IMG/VR virus record: IMGVR_UViG_3300045957_000036
Span: 1 to 49,194 of that record
DNA length: 49,194 bases
Source: a virus
Reading direction: 5' to 3' (one strand)
The notes beneath the pieces were generated by a model. It had not been told where the DNA came from and did no database searches. It saw only the letters and a program-made list of their open reading frames with translations. Positions 7,608 to 16,657 of this stretch are shown in pieces. The translations under genes and the position numbers were made by a program. The number at the start of each line of letters is the position of its first letter. Within the stretch, counting starts at the first letter, position 1.

Positions 7608-8422
7608 CCCGTGGGGACAAGTTGGCGTTGAGGGTCAGGGACAGCGTCAGCCGTCTTCCGCATCACCGTCAACTCCGAGTAGTTCCGCCGAGCGTGCTCC
7701 TGCACCACCCGTTCCCCATCCGCCCTCGACCGAGGTGGCTGCTGCACCGGCCGGTACTGCCGGATGAACGTGTCCACGTGCTCCCACCCGTGCCCCTCCA
7801 ACAGGTTCGTCACCCGCCGCGGCTGGTCATGGAACCGCTTCGACGCCACCTGAGGCTGGCACTTGATGAGCAGATACCCGCCGATCTCGACGGTCTCACC
7901 AGTGGCCAGGGCCCCGACGAACAGCTTCGCCATCCTGGCCAGGTTCGGGTCGTCACCATCGAGCCCGTACCGGTCGAGCATGATCCGGTTCGTCCCGGAC
8001 AGCTTGAAGTCGGGGTCGAACACCGCGGCCCCGAACTTGGCGACCAGCTCGGCCGGGACCGGCTCGGAGAACCAGTCCCACCGGTGATCGGCCTCCCGGC
8101 GCTCGTCGATGTCGTTCGTCACGAGCAGGTCAGGCCGCCAGTACTTCCAGAACACCCCTCGGGACACGGTGGCATCGAACGTGGGGACCTCCGGCGCGAG
8201 GTAGGGCAGCTCGGACGCGGCGATGGCCGCCATCAGCTCACCCCAGTCCCGCCAGTACGGGAACTCCGGTGGCCCCTGGCCGTAGGTCGCCTCGAACCAT
8301 TCGAGCTGCTGGGGGACGAACCGGGAGATCATCGCTCGGAGCCGGTCCCAGTAGCGCGGGCGGCCCGAGACGCCGCCGAGCGACATCATCGGGGGGATCG
8401 TCTCGGCCTCGGTCACGCCCAT
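7604..8422 (-). CDS. Hypothetical protein, 272 aa
   Basis: Start ATG 8422 (MGVTEAETIPPMMS) overlaps the end of the small membrane gene upstream. Rich in aromatic residues (FEATYGQGPPEFPYWRDW, WKYWRPDLLV). The C-terminal third is basic. No recognisable catalytic motif or membrane segment. Its TGA stop is part of the -35 box of the next promoter. Longer in-frame starts exist but would overlap two upstream genes. Confidence 0.65.
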   Translation of the reverse strand: MGVTEAETIPPMMSLGGVSGRPRYWDRLRAMISRFVPQQLEWFEATYGQGPPEFPYWRDWGELMAAIAASELPYLAPEVPTFDATVSRGVFWKYWRPDLLVTNDIDERREADHRWDWFSEPVPAELVAKFGAAVFDPDFKLSGTNRIMLDRYGLDGDDPNLARMAKLFVGALATGETVEIGGYLLIKCQPQVASKRFHDQPRRVTNLLEGHGWEHVDTFIRQYRPVQQPPRSRADGERVVQEHARRNYSELTVMRKTADAVPDPQRQLVPTG

Positions 8423-8580
8423 CGGTCCAGGCCCTTCCAGAAGCTGACGCACAGCACAGCAGCGATCGTCCCGCCAATCATCGGTTCCCACTGGCCGGAC
8501 AAGGCCGACACCCCGGCCCCGAAGGCCCAGACGAACAGCCCGAGCCGCCAGATGGGGACGCCGTCCATCCGGCTGGTCAT
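8413..8580 (-). CDS. Small two-helix membrane protein
   Basis: 55 aa, MTSRMDGVPIWRLGLFVWA onward; two predicted transmembrane segments (about 12-28 and 34-49). ATG 8580 overlaps the upstream stop as ATGA, and its own 3' end overlaps the start of the 8422 gene by 10 nt, so it sits tightly in a coupled operon. This supports a real gene despite its size. A holin-like role is possible, but nothing beyond topology supports it. Confidence 0.6.
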   Translation of the reverse strand: MTSRMDGVPIWRLGLFVWAFGAGVSALSGQWEPMIGGTIAAVLCVSFWKGLDRWA

Positions 8581-8858
8581 CGCCGTCGGCGGTCGGCCCG
8601 GTTGGGTCGACCACCGGCCGGGGCCTTGGCGGCCATGTCGGAGATCACCTTCTGCCGGAACATCGCCATGGTCATGGCGTGGAACTCGACGGCCATCTCC
8701 TCGGCCGTGGCGTCGGAGAACCCCTCCTCGGAGACCAGCTGGTCCCGGTACGCGCCGGTGGCCTGCCGGATGACGGCCGTTCCTTCGACGAGCTGCATGA
8801 GCCCTTCGACCTGGGAGACCGCGGCCTTGAGTTGGTCCATGTCTGGTTGTTCAGTCAT
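8577..8858 (-). CDS. Small hypothetical protein
   Basis: 93 aa from ATG 8858 (MTEQPDMDQLKAAVSQVEG), mostly helical with a basic C terminus (RPNRADRRRR). The start is placed 6 nt downstream of a TACGGT -10, with no Shine-Dalgarno, so leaderless. First gene of the 8858-7604 operon. Confidence 0.65.
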   Translation of the reverse strand: MTEQPDMDQLKAAVSQVEGLMQLVEGTAVIRQATGAYRDQLVSEEGFSDATAEEMAVEFHAMTMAMFRQKVISDMAAKAPAGGRPNRADRRRR

Positions 8859-8864
8859 CCCGCC

Positions 8865-8884
8865 ACCGTAGCACAACCGGCTAC
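8865..8884 (-). promoter_or_regulatory. Leaderless promoter with GTAG-N9-CTAC repeat, no TTGACA
   Basis: -10 TACGGT (plus 8865-8870) 6 nt before ATG 8858; repeat at 8868-8884 overlaps the TAG stop of the preceding gene. No good -35 hexamer, showing that the repeat is conserved independently of the -35. Confidence 0.6.
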
Positions 8885-9402
8885 GTCATGGGCGGTGGTC
8901 TCGGATCGTACTCCGCGGCCCCCAGCATCGCCCCGAACAGACCGAGCACCCCGATCCGGGTCCACGGCGGCCCCCCGCCCGGCCACACCCCGGCCGCCAC
9001 CGCCGTCAGGCACAGCACCCACCAGCCGAGCCCGGCCACGAGCAACAGCCCATCGGCCAACGGGTCGTGCGGCTGCTCGCCCTCCTCCCGGACCAGCACC
9101 ACCCGCCCGAACGCCCCCATGCGCTGCTGGGAGTGCAACAGCTCCCGTTCGCCGCCAGGCAGCTTCCAGGCGACCAGGAGACCCTGAGGGGCGATCCAGG
9201 CCAGGACCAGGAGCCGCCACCCGAGAGACCAGCCACCGCCGTCCCACCCGGCCAGGAGCCCGCCCGCGGCGACGACGGCCCCGATCGACGCGGCCACCCG
9301 CCTGCTCCCGCCGAACAGTTCCCGGATGATCCAATGGGCGACGAGGACCGGCCACCACAGCCAGCACGCCGCTCGGAGAGCTACACCCGCATCCTGCGTC
9401 AA
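8881..9402 (-). CDS. Polytopic membrane protein
   Basis: 173 aa, about five hydrophobic helices (for example 10-27, 36-52, 62-82, 115-138, 146-161). The apparent TTG start at 9402 overlaps the stop of the capsid-protease-like gene (TTGA), a coupling also used at 33221. It follows head genes, so it may be expressed with them. Holin, assembly or superinfection-exclusion roles are all possible and unproven. Confidence 0.6.
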   Translation of the reverse strand: MTQDAGVALRAACWLWWPVLVAHWIIRELFGGSRRVAASIGAVVAAGGLLAGWDGGGWSLGWRLLVLAWIAPQGLLVAWKLPGGERELLHSQQRMGAFGRVVLVREEGEQPHDPLADGLLLVAGLGWWVLCLTAVAAGVWPGGGPPWTRIGVLGLFGAMLGAAEYDPRPPPMT

Positions 9403-11690
9403 CCGCTACAGCACGAACCGCCGCAGTCGCACGACTCCCCAGCGAGGCGGGCCAGGACAGCCTCCTTGCGGGCGGTCAGCACAGGAGACTCGGTCGCTGC
9501 GGCAAGACGACCGAGGTGCTCCGGGACGGGCTGATCCAGGGCAGACAGAGCGGCCACCTTACGGGCGGCTAGGGCCGACAGGGCCGGGGTCCAGTTGGTT
9601 CCCACGATGGCCTGGTCGTCGACCGGGACCGTGCTGTCGTCCAGCTCGGGCCCGCCGGAAGCGACAAGACCGAGGTTGAACCCCGAGACGGGGACGGCCA
9701 GGACCCCGACGACACCTCGGCCGCCGGTCGCGGTGGCCCTAGGCCGCCAGTCGGGGGACAGGTCAGCGGCCCGGAGCTTCACGAGCTGCTCGTCGGTGAC
9801 GCCCGGCATGATCCAGCCACGCAGCTGGAGACCGTGGGCGTCCTCGAACAGTCGGGCCTGGGCCACGAGGGAGCCGGTGTCGGCGTAGTGCGCCGCAGCG
9901 TCAGACGCCTTGGCTCGGAGCGACGGGTGGACGGTGTCCATCACGATCGGCCCGGCCTTCACCCTGGAGCCGTCGTCGCAGAGCACTTCCCCGGCGACCT
10001 GCGGGCCCTGGAACGAGTCGTAGTCCAGGCCGCGGGGCACTTCGACGCAGCGGCCCGAGAACCCGATGTGGCACGAGCCCCACATGGCGATGTGCCCGTG
10101 GATCTGCCGGAACCCGTTGTCGTCGGGCTCGCCGATCTCGAACGGGGTCGGCCGGTCGTAGTGCGCGGCCTCGAACCATTCGAGCGGCGGGCAGGCCCCA
10201 CCGGCAGCGACCACGGGATCGTCGCTGTCGTCGAGGTACCGGATCCCGCCCTTCGGGGCCATCTCGGTGACCGGCTCGCCTTCGTCGTTGCGGATCAGGA
10301 GCCCTTCCTGGCGGGTCCCGTCGGTGTCGACGTGGAGGTAGTGGCCGTACTGCTCCATGATCTCCCCAGCGGTCAGGCCGGGGCCGACATCGGTGGCCCG
10401 CCACCCGAGGCTGGTGGTGACCCCGTCGGGCCCGGTGCTGGCGGCCTGCTCGTACCAGATCAGCACCGGCCGCCCTGCCCGAGCGTCCGCCAGGGCCGCC
10501 TCGACCTCGGCCTGCAGCTCATCGTCGTCGGCGGGGATCTCGACCAGGTGGGCGGCCAGGTCATCGCCGGTCTCGTCCGGGTACTGGCCCTCGGCCAGCT
10601 CCGAGATCGACGCCCACTGGATCTGCTCGACGTGCTCCTGCCCGTCCGGCCCGGAAGCGACGAACCCGGCCTCGATGGTCTCGATCGGGATGATGACCGT
10701 CAGCTTCAGGTCCGACGGGAGCGCACCGGCCGAAGCGACCAGAGCGTCCGGCTGGATCTCGGAGACGTCCCCGACGATCTGGAGGCGGGCGCCCTCGAAC
10801 GCTGGGATCGACACGAGCGTCGCGGCCCCGATGCGGGCGGCGAGGATCACGAGGAGCCCGTCGCCGAGCAAGATCTCGATCAGCTCGTCCGGGTCGTCCG
10901 GCAGGTCCAACACGACCTCGGTCAGATCAACGCTGACGCCCTGCTTGGTGCCCTCCGACATCCGGCGGCGAGCGTTCTGCCCGTCCTCGCCGGAGTCGAA
11001 GAACCCCTCACCACGGATCTCGTTGCCGTCCCGGAAGATGTTCGTGATCGGCCCCGCGGCCACGGCACCGTCATGGCCGGGCTGCGACAGAAGCTGGTCC
11101 TGGAGCGTGATCGGCAGGTCCCGCCACGTGAGCGCCCCGGCCCGGATCAGACGCCGATCCGAGGTTTCGATCTCCTCCAGGGTGAGGACACCGGCCCACT
11201 CGGGGCGGCGGCCCTCGAACTCATTGAACGTGGCCACGCTGGCCCACTCGTCGGCCACGAGGGGGCGCTGCTGGAACGTCGGCAGCGGGCGGCGGCCTTC
11301 GACGATGGCCAGGGCCGTGTCGCGCTGGTCGGCCTCGGCGTCGAGCCGGAGCAGCCCGTCACCGGTCGACTCGTCGGCGGCCTCCTCCTCGTTGTGGTTC
11401 CGGACGTAGGTCGCGGCCCACGCCTTCCCGTCGTCCCCGCCGAGCATCTCCCACGCGATCCGCTCAGCGGTCGGCTCGCTGGTGGCGAAGAACCCGTCGG
11501 TGCCGCGCAGGTGCTCGTGGTTCTCGAACCAGCGGTTCACCCGCATGATCGTGGCCGGGCGCTTGTTCGACGCGACGGTCCGAGCGAACGTCACCATCCA
11601 CTGCTCGCACAGCGTCCGGCGGTCGGTGTACTCCTGGTGCCAGTCCAGCGCCTGGCGGCACGCAGCGATGATCTTGTCGGTCGGCTTCAC
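9399..11690 (-). CDS. Capsid maturation protease-like head protein
   Basis: 763 aa; GTG 11690 with GGAG 7 nt upstream. It lies between the MuF-like gene and the capsid, where actinophages encode the capsid maturation protease. The central part (about 120-290) has HK97-protease-like features: a beta-rich block with ITLQDQLLSQPGHDGAVAAG, the substrate-loop-like EIRGEGFFDS and SEGTKQGVSVDL. It continues into IPAFEGARL. The C-terminal 400 residues include VIIPIETIEAGF and HIAMWGSCHIGFSGRCVEVP, and end in the Cys-rich tail CDCGGSCCSG. The long N-terminal and C-terminal extensions are larger than usual. The catalytic residues are not assigned with certainty. Confidence 0.65.
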   Translation of the reverse strand: MKPTDKIIAACRQALDWHQEYTDRRTLCEQWMVTFARTVASNKRPATIMRVNRWFENHEHLRGTDGFFATSEPTAERIAWEMLGGDDGKAWAATYVRNHNEEEAADESTGDGLLRLDAEADQRDTALAIVEGRRPLPTFQQRPLVADEWASVATFNEFEGRRPEWAGVLTLEEIETSDRRLIRAGALTWRDLPITLQDQLLSQPGHDGAVAAGPITNIFRDGNEIRGEGFFDSGEDGQNARRRMSEGTKQGVSVDLTEVVLDLPDDPDELIEILLGDGLLVILAARIGAATLVSIPAFEGARLQIVGDVSEIQPDALVASAGALPSDLKLTVIIPIETIEAGFVASGPDGQEHVEQIQWASISELAEGQYPDETGDDLAAHLVEIPADDDELQAEVEAALADARAGRPVLIWYEQAASTGPDGVTTSLGWRATDVGPGLTAGEIMEQYGHYLHVDTDGTRQEGLLIRNDEGEPVTEMAPKGGIRYLDDSDDPVVAAGGACPPLEWFEAAHYDRPTPFEIGEPDDNGFRQIHGHIAMWGSCHIGFSGRCVEVPRGLDYDSFQGPQVAGEVLCDDGSRVKAGPIVMDTVHPSLRAKASDAAAHYADTGSLVAQARLFEDAHGLQLRGWIMPGVTDEQLVKLRAADLSPDWRPRATATGGRGVVGVLAVPVSGFNLGLVASGGPELDDSTVPVDDQAIVGTNWTPALSALAARKVAALSALDQPVPEHLGRLAAATESPVLTARKEAVLARLAGESCDCGGSCCSG

Positions 11691-11754
11691 GACGGGGCTC
11701 CTAGGAACGAGGACGGGGCCCACAGTAGCCCCGCCGGGTCGGTGGTCTGGTGCT

Positions 11755-12504
11755 TCAGTCGACGCCGACGACGTAGAACGAGCACCGGCAGTTCCCTCTC
11801 ATGTTCAGCGACAACGATGCGGCCCCCGGGTAGTCCGCCTCCTCGCCGCCCACCTCGAACAGCTGGTCCAGCGGCACCTCCTGACCGGACGCCTCCCGAT
11901 GCTCCGGGCGGGTCCGCCCGTCGGGGGTGGCCAGCCAGATCTTCCTGGCTCTCGGCCCGGCCGCAGCCCGCGCCCCGATCATCGCCGCGCCGTTCCCGGC
12001 GGACACCATCTCCGTCCTGGCCACCAGCTCCGCAGCCCGAGGGCGCATGTCCCCAGCCACGAGCATCTTCGCTGTCCGGTCGATCGACGCCCCATCCCGG
12101 AACGCGTCGGTCAACGTGGTCTGGACGTGAAGTCGGGCCTCGTCGCCGTACGCCTCGATCTCGGCCAGGTGCTCGGCCACGATCTCGGCCACGAACGGCT
12201 GCTGGATCCGGGCCGTCAGGCCAACACGGCGCATCTCGTCAACGACGAACTCGCCGATCAGCTCCTCGGAGTCGGCCACCGCCGCGGCCCACAGGGCCTC
12301 GTCGAACATGCCGGTCGGGTCCACCTCCGGCGTCGGGAGATCCCCGACCGCCATCGACACCCGACGGCGGGCCTGGGCCATGAACCGGGTCTGCGCCTGG
12401 TGGCCGATCTCGTCGATCGCGTCACCGATGACAGGGCCGACCACATCCGCCGCTGCCACCGCTCGACGGCGCCGAGCGTGCCCCTTCCCCCTGCTGGTCG
12501 TCAC
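11755..12504 (-). CDS. Phage minor head protein (MuF/F-like)
   Basis: 249 aa starting MTTSRGKGHARRRR. The C-terminal part carries the Mu gpF signature: TEMVSAGN, then KIWLATPDGRTRPEHREASGQ, a proline-glycine segment YPGAAS, and NCRCSFYV at the end. This family joins portal and capsid during head assembly and may hold ejected DNA. Placement immediately after the portal, with a 4-nt ATGA-type overlap, fits. Confidence 0.85.
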   Translation of the reverse strand: MTTSRGKGHARRRRAVAAADVVGPVIGDAIDEIGHQAQTRFMAQARRRVSMAVGDLPTPEVDPTGMFDEALWAAAVADSEELIGEFVVDEMRRVGLTARIQQPFVAEIVAEHLAEIEAYGDEARLHVQTTLTDAFRDGASIDRTAKMLVAGDMRPRAAELVARTEMVSAGNGAAMIGARAAAGPRARKIWLATPDGRTRPEHREASGQEVPLDQLFEVGGEEADYPGAASLSLNMRGNCRCSFYVVGVD

Positions 12505-14684
12505 GCAGTGACCAGTTCGAGGTGGCGGGCCACAGACTCCTCCACGATCCCGTCGGGGAAGTACAGGCCGTCGGGAAGCTGACGGAGCGGCCTCTGGTAG
12601 GCGGCCAGGTACAACTCATCGAGCTTGGCCACGACCTCCGAAGCGACCCGGTGTGCTGCGTCGTCGGCGTTCAGGTGAGACATGCGGAGGGTGTCCTCGA
12701 AGTACGACCGGAGCCACGTCACCGTCAGCCCCTGGAACTGGACCCACGGGCGGGCCACGACCTTCGACGGGTCGACCGCCATCTTCCGCCAGTCTGAAGC
12801 CGGGATCGCAGGGAGAACCTCCAGCTTGGCCAGGGCCCGCACCCGGTCCTTCGTGTCGAGCGAGTCCCGCGGGATCCGTTGGATCACCAGCCCTGCGGCC
12901 CGTTCCACGGTGGCCTTCAGCCGTTCGGAGGCGGCCACCCTGACCCGTTCCTGGATGCGGGCCAGCTCCTCCGGGCCGGTCGTCACCGGGGTCTCGGTCC
13001 CGCCGGGCGCGGTGTCGGCCTCCTCCTGGGCGATGGCGTCCTCGTTCGCTCCCTCTTCACCGGCCTCAGCCGGGTCCTCGTCCGGGCCTTCGCCGTCCTC
13101 GGCCACGATCGCTGACGGCTGGAGCAGCGCGTCGGCGGCGTCGGGGTCCATGCCCATCTCGACGAGGACGTCCTTCGTGAGGCCGAGCGCAGCCAGGAAC
13201 GGCTTGTTCGTGACCGACGCAGCCAGGGCGATGGCTTCGACGTACCGGCGGAACCGCTCCTCGTCCTTCGGCTTGTCCTTGTCGGGGTCGAACCCGTGAG
13301 CCCGGAGGCGGGCGTCGTCCGACAGGACCCGGTCCTTCCACAGCGAGTCGGCGGAAGCGGCGGCGTCGGACCGGGACAGGAGAGAGCTGGCGTCGAACTC
13401 GAACTCGAACCGCTCGGCCCTGGCCTCGTCCCACCCTTCGGCGATCATCAGGAACCGCCGCAGGTAGGCGATCGTCAGGAACTGGACGATCCGGTCGCCT
13501 GCCGGGATGACGTGCTTCTCGATGAAGTCCTTCGAGACCGTGGCACCGGTCCAGTGGTTGAGGGACCCCATCCCGGTCATCGTCTCCGGCGGCACATCCA
13601 CGCCAGTGGCGATCCGCCCGAGGGCGTTCTCCCGGAGGTTGATGATCCGCTCCGGGTCCATCCGCTCGGCGTCGAGCTTCACGAGCTTCAGGGCCTTGTC
13701 GAGCACCTCAGCCGGGGCGTTCAACAGGAGCGGCACCAGCGAAGCGGCCGACTGTCGGTCCTCGATCGGGGCCGACAGGTGCTCGGTCAGCACCTCCAGG
13801 AGCGGGTCGACCTCTTCGTCGTCATCGACCGACTCGTCCTCGGTCCCCGCCGGGAGAGACAGCTCGTCGGCCACGAGCAGGATGCCAGCCGGGATGTGCG
13901 ACTTGATGGTCGCCTCGATCAGCTGCGTGAGGAGGACAACCTCACGGCACGCCGCCGCCACCCGCCGCATCGAGGAGGTGGCATCACCGGAGTGCCGGGG
14001 GTCGCGGCGGTGGTACCGGGAGATGTACGTGTCTTCGTCCAGCTCCTCGACCTTCGAGTCGCCGGTCCCGCCGTGCTGACCGGACTGGATCGCGTGACGA
14101 CGACGGGCCTTCTTCCCCGACTGGCGGTCCTCGACGACCTCCATGATCGACAGGAACTCCCAGGCGATCTGGCCCTTCCGGTCCGTCTTGGTGTCGATCC
14201 CCTTCCCGGGCGGGATCTTGTCGAGCGGGGTGCCGACCAGGTGCCCCTCACCGGCGATGAAGTCCGCCTCGGCGATCGACCGGATGATGGCCTTGTGGTC
14301 ACCGGCCGGGCCCCGCAGAGCCAGGAGGGCCTTCTCGGCGACGGCCCGGTCGCCTTCGATGATGTCGTCGCCCTCGTCGTTCTTCTTCGGGACGATGACG
14401 TCGCCGGTCTCCAGGTCCCGCTCGACGATCTTGATGTCCGCCCTGGCGACCACGTCAGCGATCTGGCCGGTCACGTACCCGACTTCGCCGATGAAGTCGA
14501 CGTGGCCGTACGCCTCCTCCTGCCACTTCTGGCGTTCCAGCTTCCGGGGTTCCTGGTCCTTGATCTTCCGGGTCGCGGCGGTCGACAGCTGCCCCACACC
14601 AGTGGGGACCTCGATCGCCAGCGCAGCCCGAGCCCGCTTGACCTTGCGGGTCGAGCGTGGGGGAGTGGTGGTTGCGGCGGCCAT
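12501..14684 (-). CDS. Phage portal protein
   Basis: 727 aa, larger than typical HK97 portals (about 400-500). The N terminus is basic (RSTRKVKRARAALAIE), then the clip/stem region with GYVTGQIADVVARADIKIVER. Around residue 380 is PPETMTGMGSLNHWTGA, a motif common in actinophage portals, followed by HVIPAGDRIVQFLTIAYLRRF. From about 540 there is an acidic low-complexity linker and a helical tail. The last 4 nt overlap the MuF-like gene. Terminase, its packaging partner, is about 28 kb away. Confidence 0.88.
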   Translation of the reverse strand: MAAATTTPPRSTRKVKRARAALAIEVPTGVGQLSTAATRKIKDQEPRKLERQKWQEEAYGHVDFIGEVGYVTGQIADVVARADIKIVERDLETGDVIVPKKNDEGDDIIEGDRAVAEKALLALRGPAGDHKAIIRSIAEADFIAGEGHLVGTPLDKIPPGKGIDTKTDRKGQIAWEFLSIMEVVEDRQSGKKARRRHAIQSGQHGGTGDSKVEELDEDTYISRYHRRDPRHSGDATSSMRRVAAACREVVLLTQLIEATIKSHIPAGILLVADELSLPAGTEDESVDDDEEVDPLLEVLTEHLSAPIEDRQSAASLVPLLLNAPAEVLDKALKLVKLDAERMDPERIINLRENALGRIATGVDVPPETMTGMGSLNHWTGATVSKDFIEKHVIPAGDRIVQFLTIAYLRRFLMIAEGWDEARAERFEFEFDASSLLSRSDAAASADSLWKDRVLSDDARLRAHGFDPDKDKPKDEERFRRYVEAIALAASVTNKPFLAALGLTKDVLVEMGMDPDAADALLQPSAIVAEDGEGPDEDPAEAGEEGANEDAIAQEEADTAPGGTETPVTTGPEELARIQERVRVAASERLKATVERAAGLVIQRIPRDSLDTKDRVRALAKLEVLPAIPASDWRKMAVDPSKVVARPWVQFQGLTVTWLRSYFEDTLRMSHLNADDAAHRVASEVVAKLDELYLAAYQRPLRQLPDGLYFPDGIVEESVARHLELVTA

Positions 14685-14731
14685 ACGGCCACCACTCTAA
14701 GCGCACACCGCGGAGCGGGTGGTCCTCTCGG

Positions 14732-15064
14732 TCAGGCCGCGGCCTTCTTCCGAGACCGTTTCGGCTTCGACGGGTCCGACATGCGAGTCAGGTACCCGAC
14801 CAGGGCCTTCACGAACACGGCGGCCAGCTGGTCCTGGCTCATCGTCCCGATCTTCCAGCCGGTGTCGTCACCGACCATCGCATCGACGAGCGGCACCCAC
14901 TGGGCGGGGTCGCCGGTGACAGACCCGTAGTAGTGCTTCAAGATCCCGCCGAGCGCCTCGTTCGCGCCCTCGGCTCGGGAGTGGCCACCGACGATCCGGG
15001 CCTTGGCCCGCTGGTCAGCCCACCCGTAGAACGACTCGGGTGCGATCTCATGCAACCTGCCCAT
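14732..15064 (-). CDS. Small hypothetical protein upstream of portal
   Basis: 110 aa, MGRLHEIAPESFYGWADQ onward, C terminus very basic (KPKRSRKKAAA). Joined to the upstream gene as TGATG; 47 nt separate it from the portal. The helical core with QDQLAAVFVKALVGYL and the location could fit an assembly or DNA-binding role, but no family is recognised. Confidence 0.6.
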   Translation of the reverse strand: MGRLHEIAPESFYGWADQRAKARIVGGHSRAEGANEALGGILKHYYGSVTGDPAQWVPLVDAMVGDDTGWKIGTMSQDQLAAVFVKALVGYLTRMSDPSKPKRSRKKAAA

Positions 15065-15558
15065 CAGTGCCTCCTTGGTCCGGCTGTTTGCGCCTTGAGA
15101 GCTTCCCAGAGATCGAGGGCCACAGATGGGGCCTGGCCGCCGTCCGAAACGGGCAGGGCCTGGTAGTACGCCTCCACGTCCCGGATCTCTCGGGTGATGG
15201 CCGCGGCCACCTCGGGGTGCTGCCACCGCATCTGCAGGGCCTCGGCCACGACCCGGCCGTCCAGGCGGCCGTCGTCACCGATCCACGAGCGCTCGACGAT
15301 GGCGAGCGCCAGGTCCAGGTGCCACGCCACACCGGGCTTCTCCATCCCGGCCGAGTACAGCTGGTACCCGTAGCCGGTGGTCTTTCCGGCCAGGCCGCAC
15401 ACCTTGTTGAGGGAGATCAGCTCGCCGGTCTCCCGGAAGTGCCGGAGCCCGTGCTCGATCAGCACGCCTCGGGCGAACTGCTTCGGCTTCCTGGTGTGCT
15501 TGACCTCGGGCCGGATCTCCGGTTCCCGTCGCAGGTCACGGTGGTTCGTCATGGTCAC
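15064..15558 (-). CDS. Hypothetical protein with possible HTH segment
   Basis: 164 aa; GTG 15558 overlapping the upstream stop (GTGA); an ATG two codons later is an alternative. A basic N terminus precedes GELISLNKVCGLAGKTTGYG, which has the spacing of a helix-turn-helix, and YQLYSAGMEKPGVAWHLDLA. DNA binding is inferred from this pattern only. Confidence 0.55.
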   Translation of the reverse strand: MTMTNHRDLRREPEIRPEVKHTRKPKQFARGVLIEHGLRHFRETGELISLNKVCGLAGKTTGYGYQLYSAGMEKPGVAWHLDLALAIVERSWIGDDGRLDGRVVAEALQMRWQHPEVAAAITREIRDVEAYYQALPVSDGGQAPSVALDLWEALKAQTAGPRRH

Positions 15559-16340
15559 ATCTCCTCGATCTCGTAGCCGACCACCGCCAGGCGAACCAGC
15601 TCTTGCAACGCTTCGGACGGGGCACGCACCCCGACCTTCCGACCGACACGCTTGCCGACCGCCTCGAACACCCCGGGGTGAAGGCCGATCTGTTCCAGCA
15701 GCGGCTTCAGCTCCTCCAGGCGCTCGACTTCCAGCTCGTACCGGGCCGAGTGCTGCTCGACCTCGGCGTCCCGCTCAGCACGAGCCGCGGCCCGCTCGGC
15801 GTCCTCCCGCTCTCGACGGTCGACCATCGACTGGTGCCGCTTGCACAGCCCCGACTCAGTGGCCAGACCATGGCAGTCCTGCGTGGCCATCGTCCGGAAC
15901 CGGGTCCATGAGCACGGGCGGCCCTCGACCCACTTCAGGGGAGCCGAGTCGCCGTCGTCGCCCTTCCGGCGCCGCCACTTCGGGATCTCCACGGAGGCGG
16001 GAACCCACAGCCCGTCGAACGCCTGACCAACAGGACGCATCCACGGGCCGTGGACTCCACGAGCTTCGGCGGCCGGGACCACGTCATCCCAGGTTCGCCA
16101 CCCGGCCTTGTAGCCGTCCGACCCGTCGGACAGGTGACCGGAGTAGACCTCGGCGTAGTGCAGCCGACCACCGGCGGCCAGGTACCAGTACGGGCTCGCA
16201 TTCGAGAACCCCGACTTCCCGGGTGGGGCCTGATACCTCAGGTTGGGGATCCCGGCCTCGGTCAGCTTGACCTGGATGTCCCAGGTGTTGATCGCGTAGC
16301 CGAACCGGTCGATCGCCGACTCACGCTTCGGGCGGCTCAT
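15555..16340 (-). CDS. Hypothetical protein, 261 aa
   Basis: ATG 16340 (MSRPKRESAIDRFGYAI), coupled as ATGA. The first half is aromatic and globular. Around 130-165 are Cys/His pairs (GRPCSWTRFR, TQDCHG, GLCKRHQ) like a small zinc site. From about 165 a long Glu/Ala/Arg coiled coil (EREDAERAAARAERDAE) follows. Unknown function. Confidence 0.62.
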   Translation of the reverse strand: MSRPKRESAIDRFGYAINTWDIQVKLTEAGIPNLRYQAPPGKSGFSNASPYWYLAAGGRLHYAEVYSGHLSDGSDGYKAGWRTWDDVVPAAEARGVHGPWMRPVGQAFDGLWVPASVEIPKWRRRKGDDGDSAPLKWVEGRPCSWTRFRTMATQDCHGLATESGLCKRHQSMVDRREREDAERAAARAERDAEVEQHSARYELEVERLEELKPLLEQIGLHPGVFEAVGKRVGRKVGVRAPSEALQELVRLAVVGYEIEEM

Positions 16341-16657
16341 CGCTCCCACCCCCGAAGGAAGTCGGCGGCCCACTGCCGCTGAGCGGCCTCTCGGGCCTCG
16401 TGCTTCTCGATCGTGTCTCGCTGCCACCGGATGAACCGGGCGACAGCCATCTGATGCCAGAACCAGGCGAACGCCATCCACCACAGCCCAGAGGACTCCA
16501 AGGCGGCGGCGACAAGCATCCCACCGATCGGGGCGGCTCCCACGAGGAACCCGAAGACCTGTCCGGCGTACCCGAACCATCGGAGGACCCGGTCATCGCC
16601 GTACCGGCCACGAGCCCAGAGGATCGGCCGGTCGAACAGTCGCTTCACCTGGCTCAT
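16337..16657 (-). CDS. Two-helix membrane protein
   Basis: 106 aa, MSQVKRLFDRPILWAR onward. Two hydrophobic helices (about 28-50 and 53-72) sit between a basic N terminus and a charged helical tail. ATG 16657 overlaps the previous stop as ATGA. No further assignment. Confidence 0.62.
   Translation of the reverse strand: MSQVKRLFDRPILWARGRYGDDRVLRWFGYAGQVFGFLVGAAPIGGMLVAAALESSGLWWMAFAWFWHQMAVARFIRWQRDTIEKHEAREAAQRQWAADFLRGWER

Noticed and set aside
9834-12383. Plus-strand open frame of about 850 codons opposite the protease and MuF-like genes
   Set aside because: Antisense shadow with repetitive Arg/Pro/Gly composition. The minus-strand genes here have recognisable families and coupled starts.
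13296-14930. Plus-strand open frame opposite the portal
   Set aside because: Same reason: it exactly shadows the portal and has no promoter or ribosome binding site.
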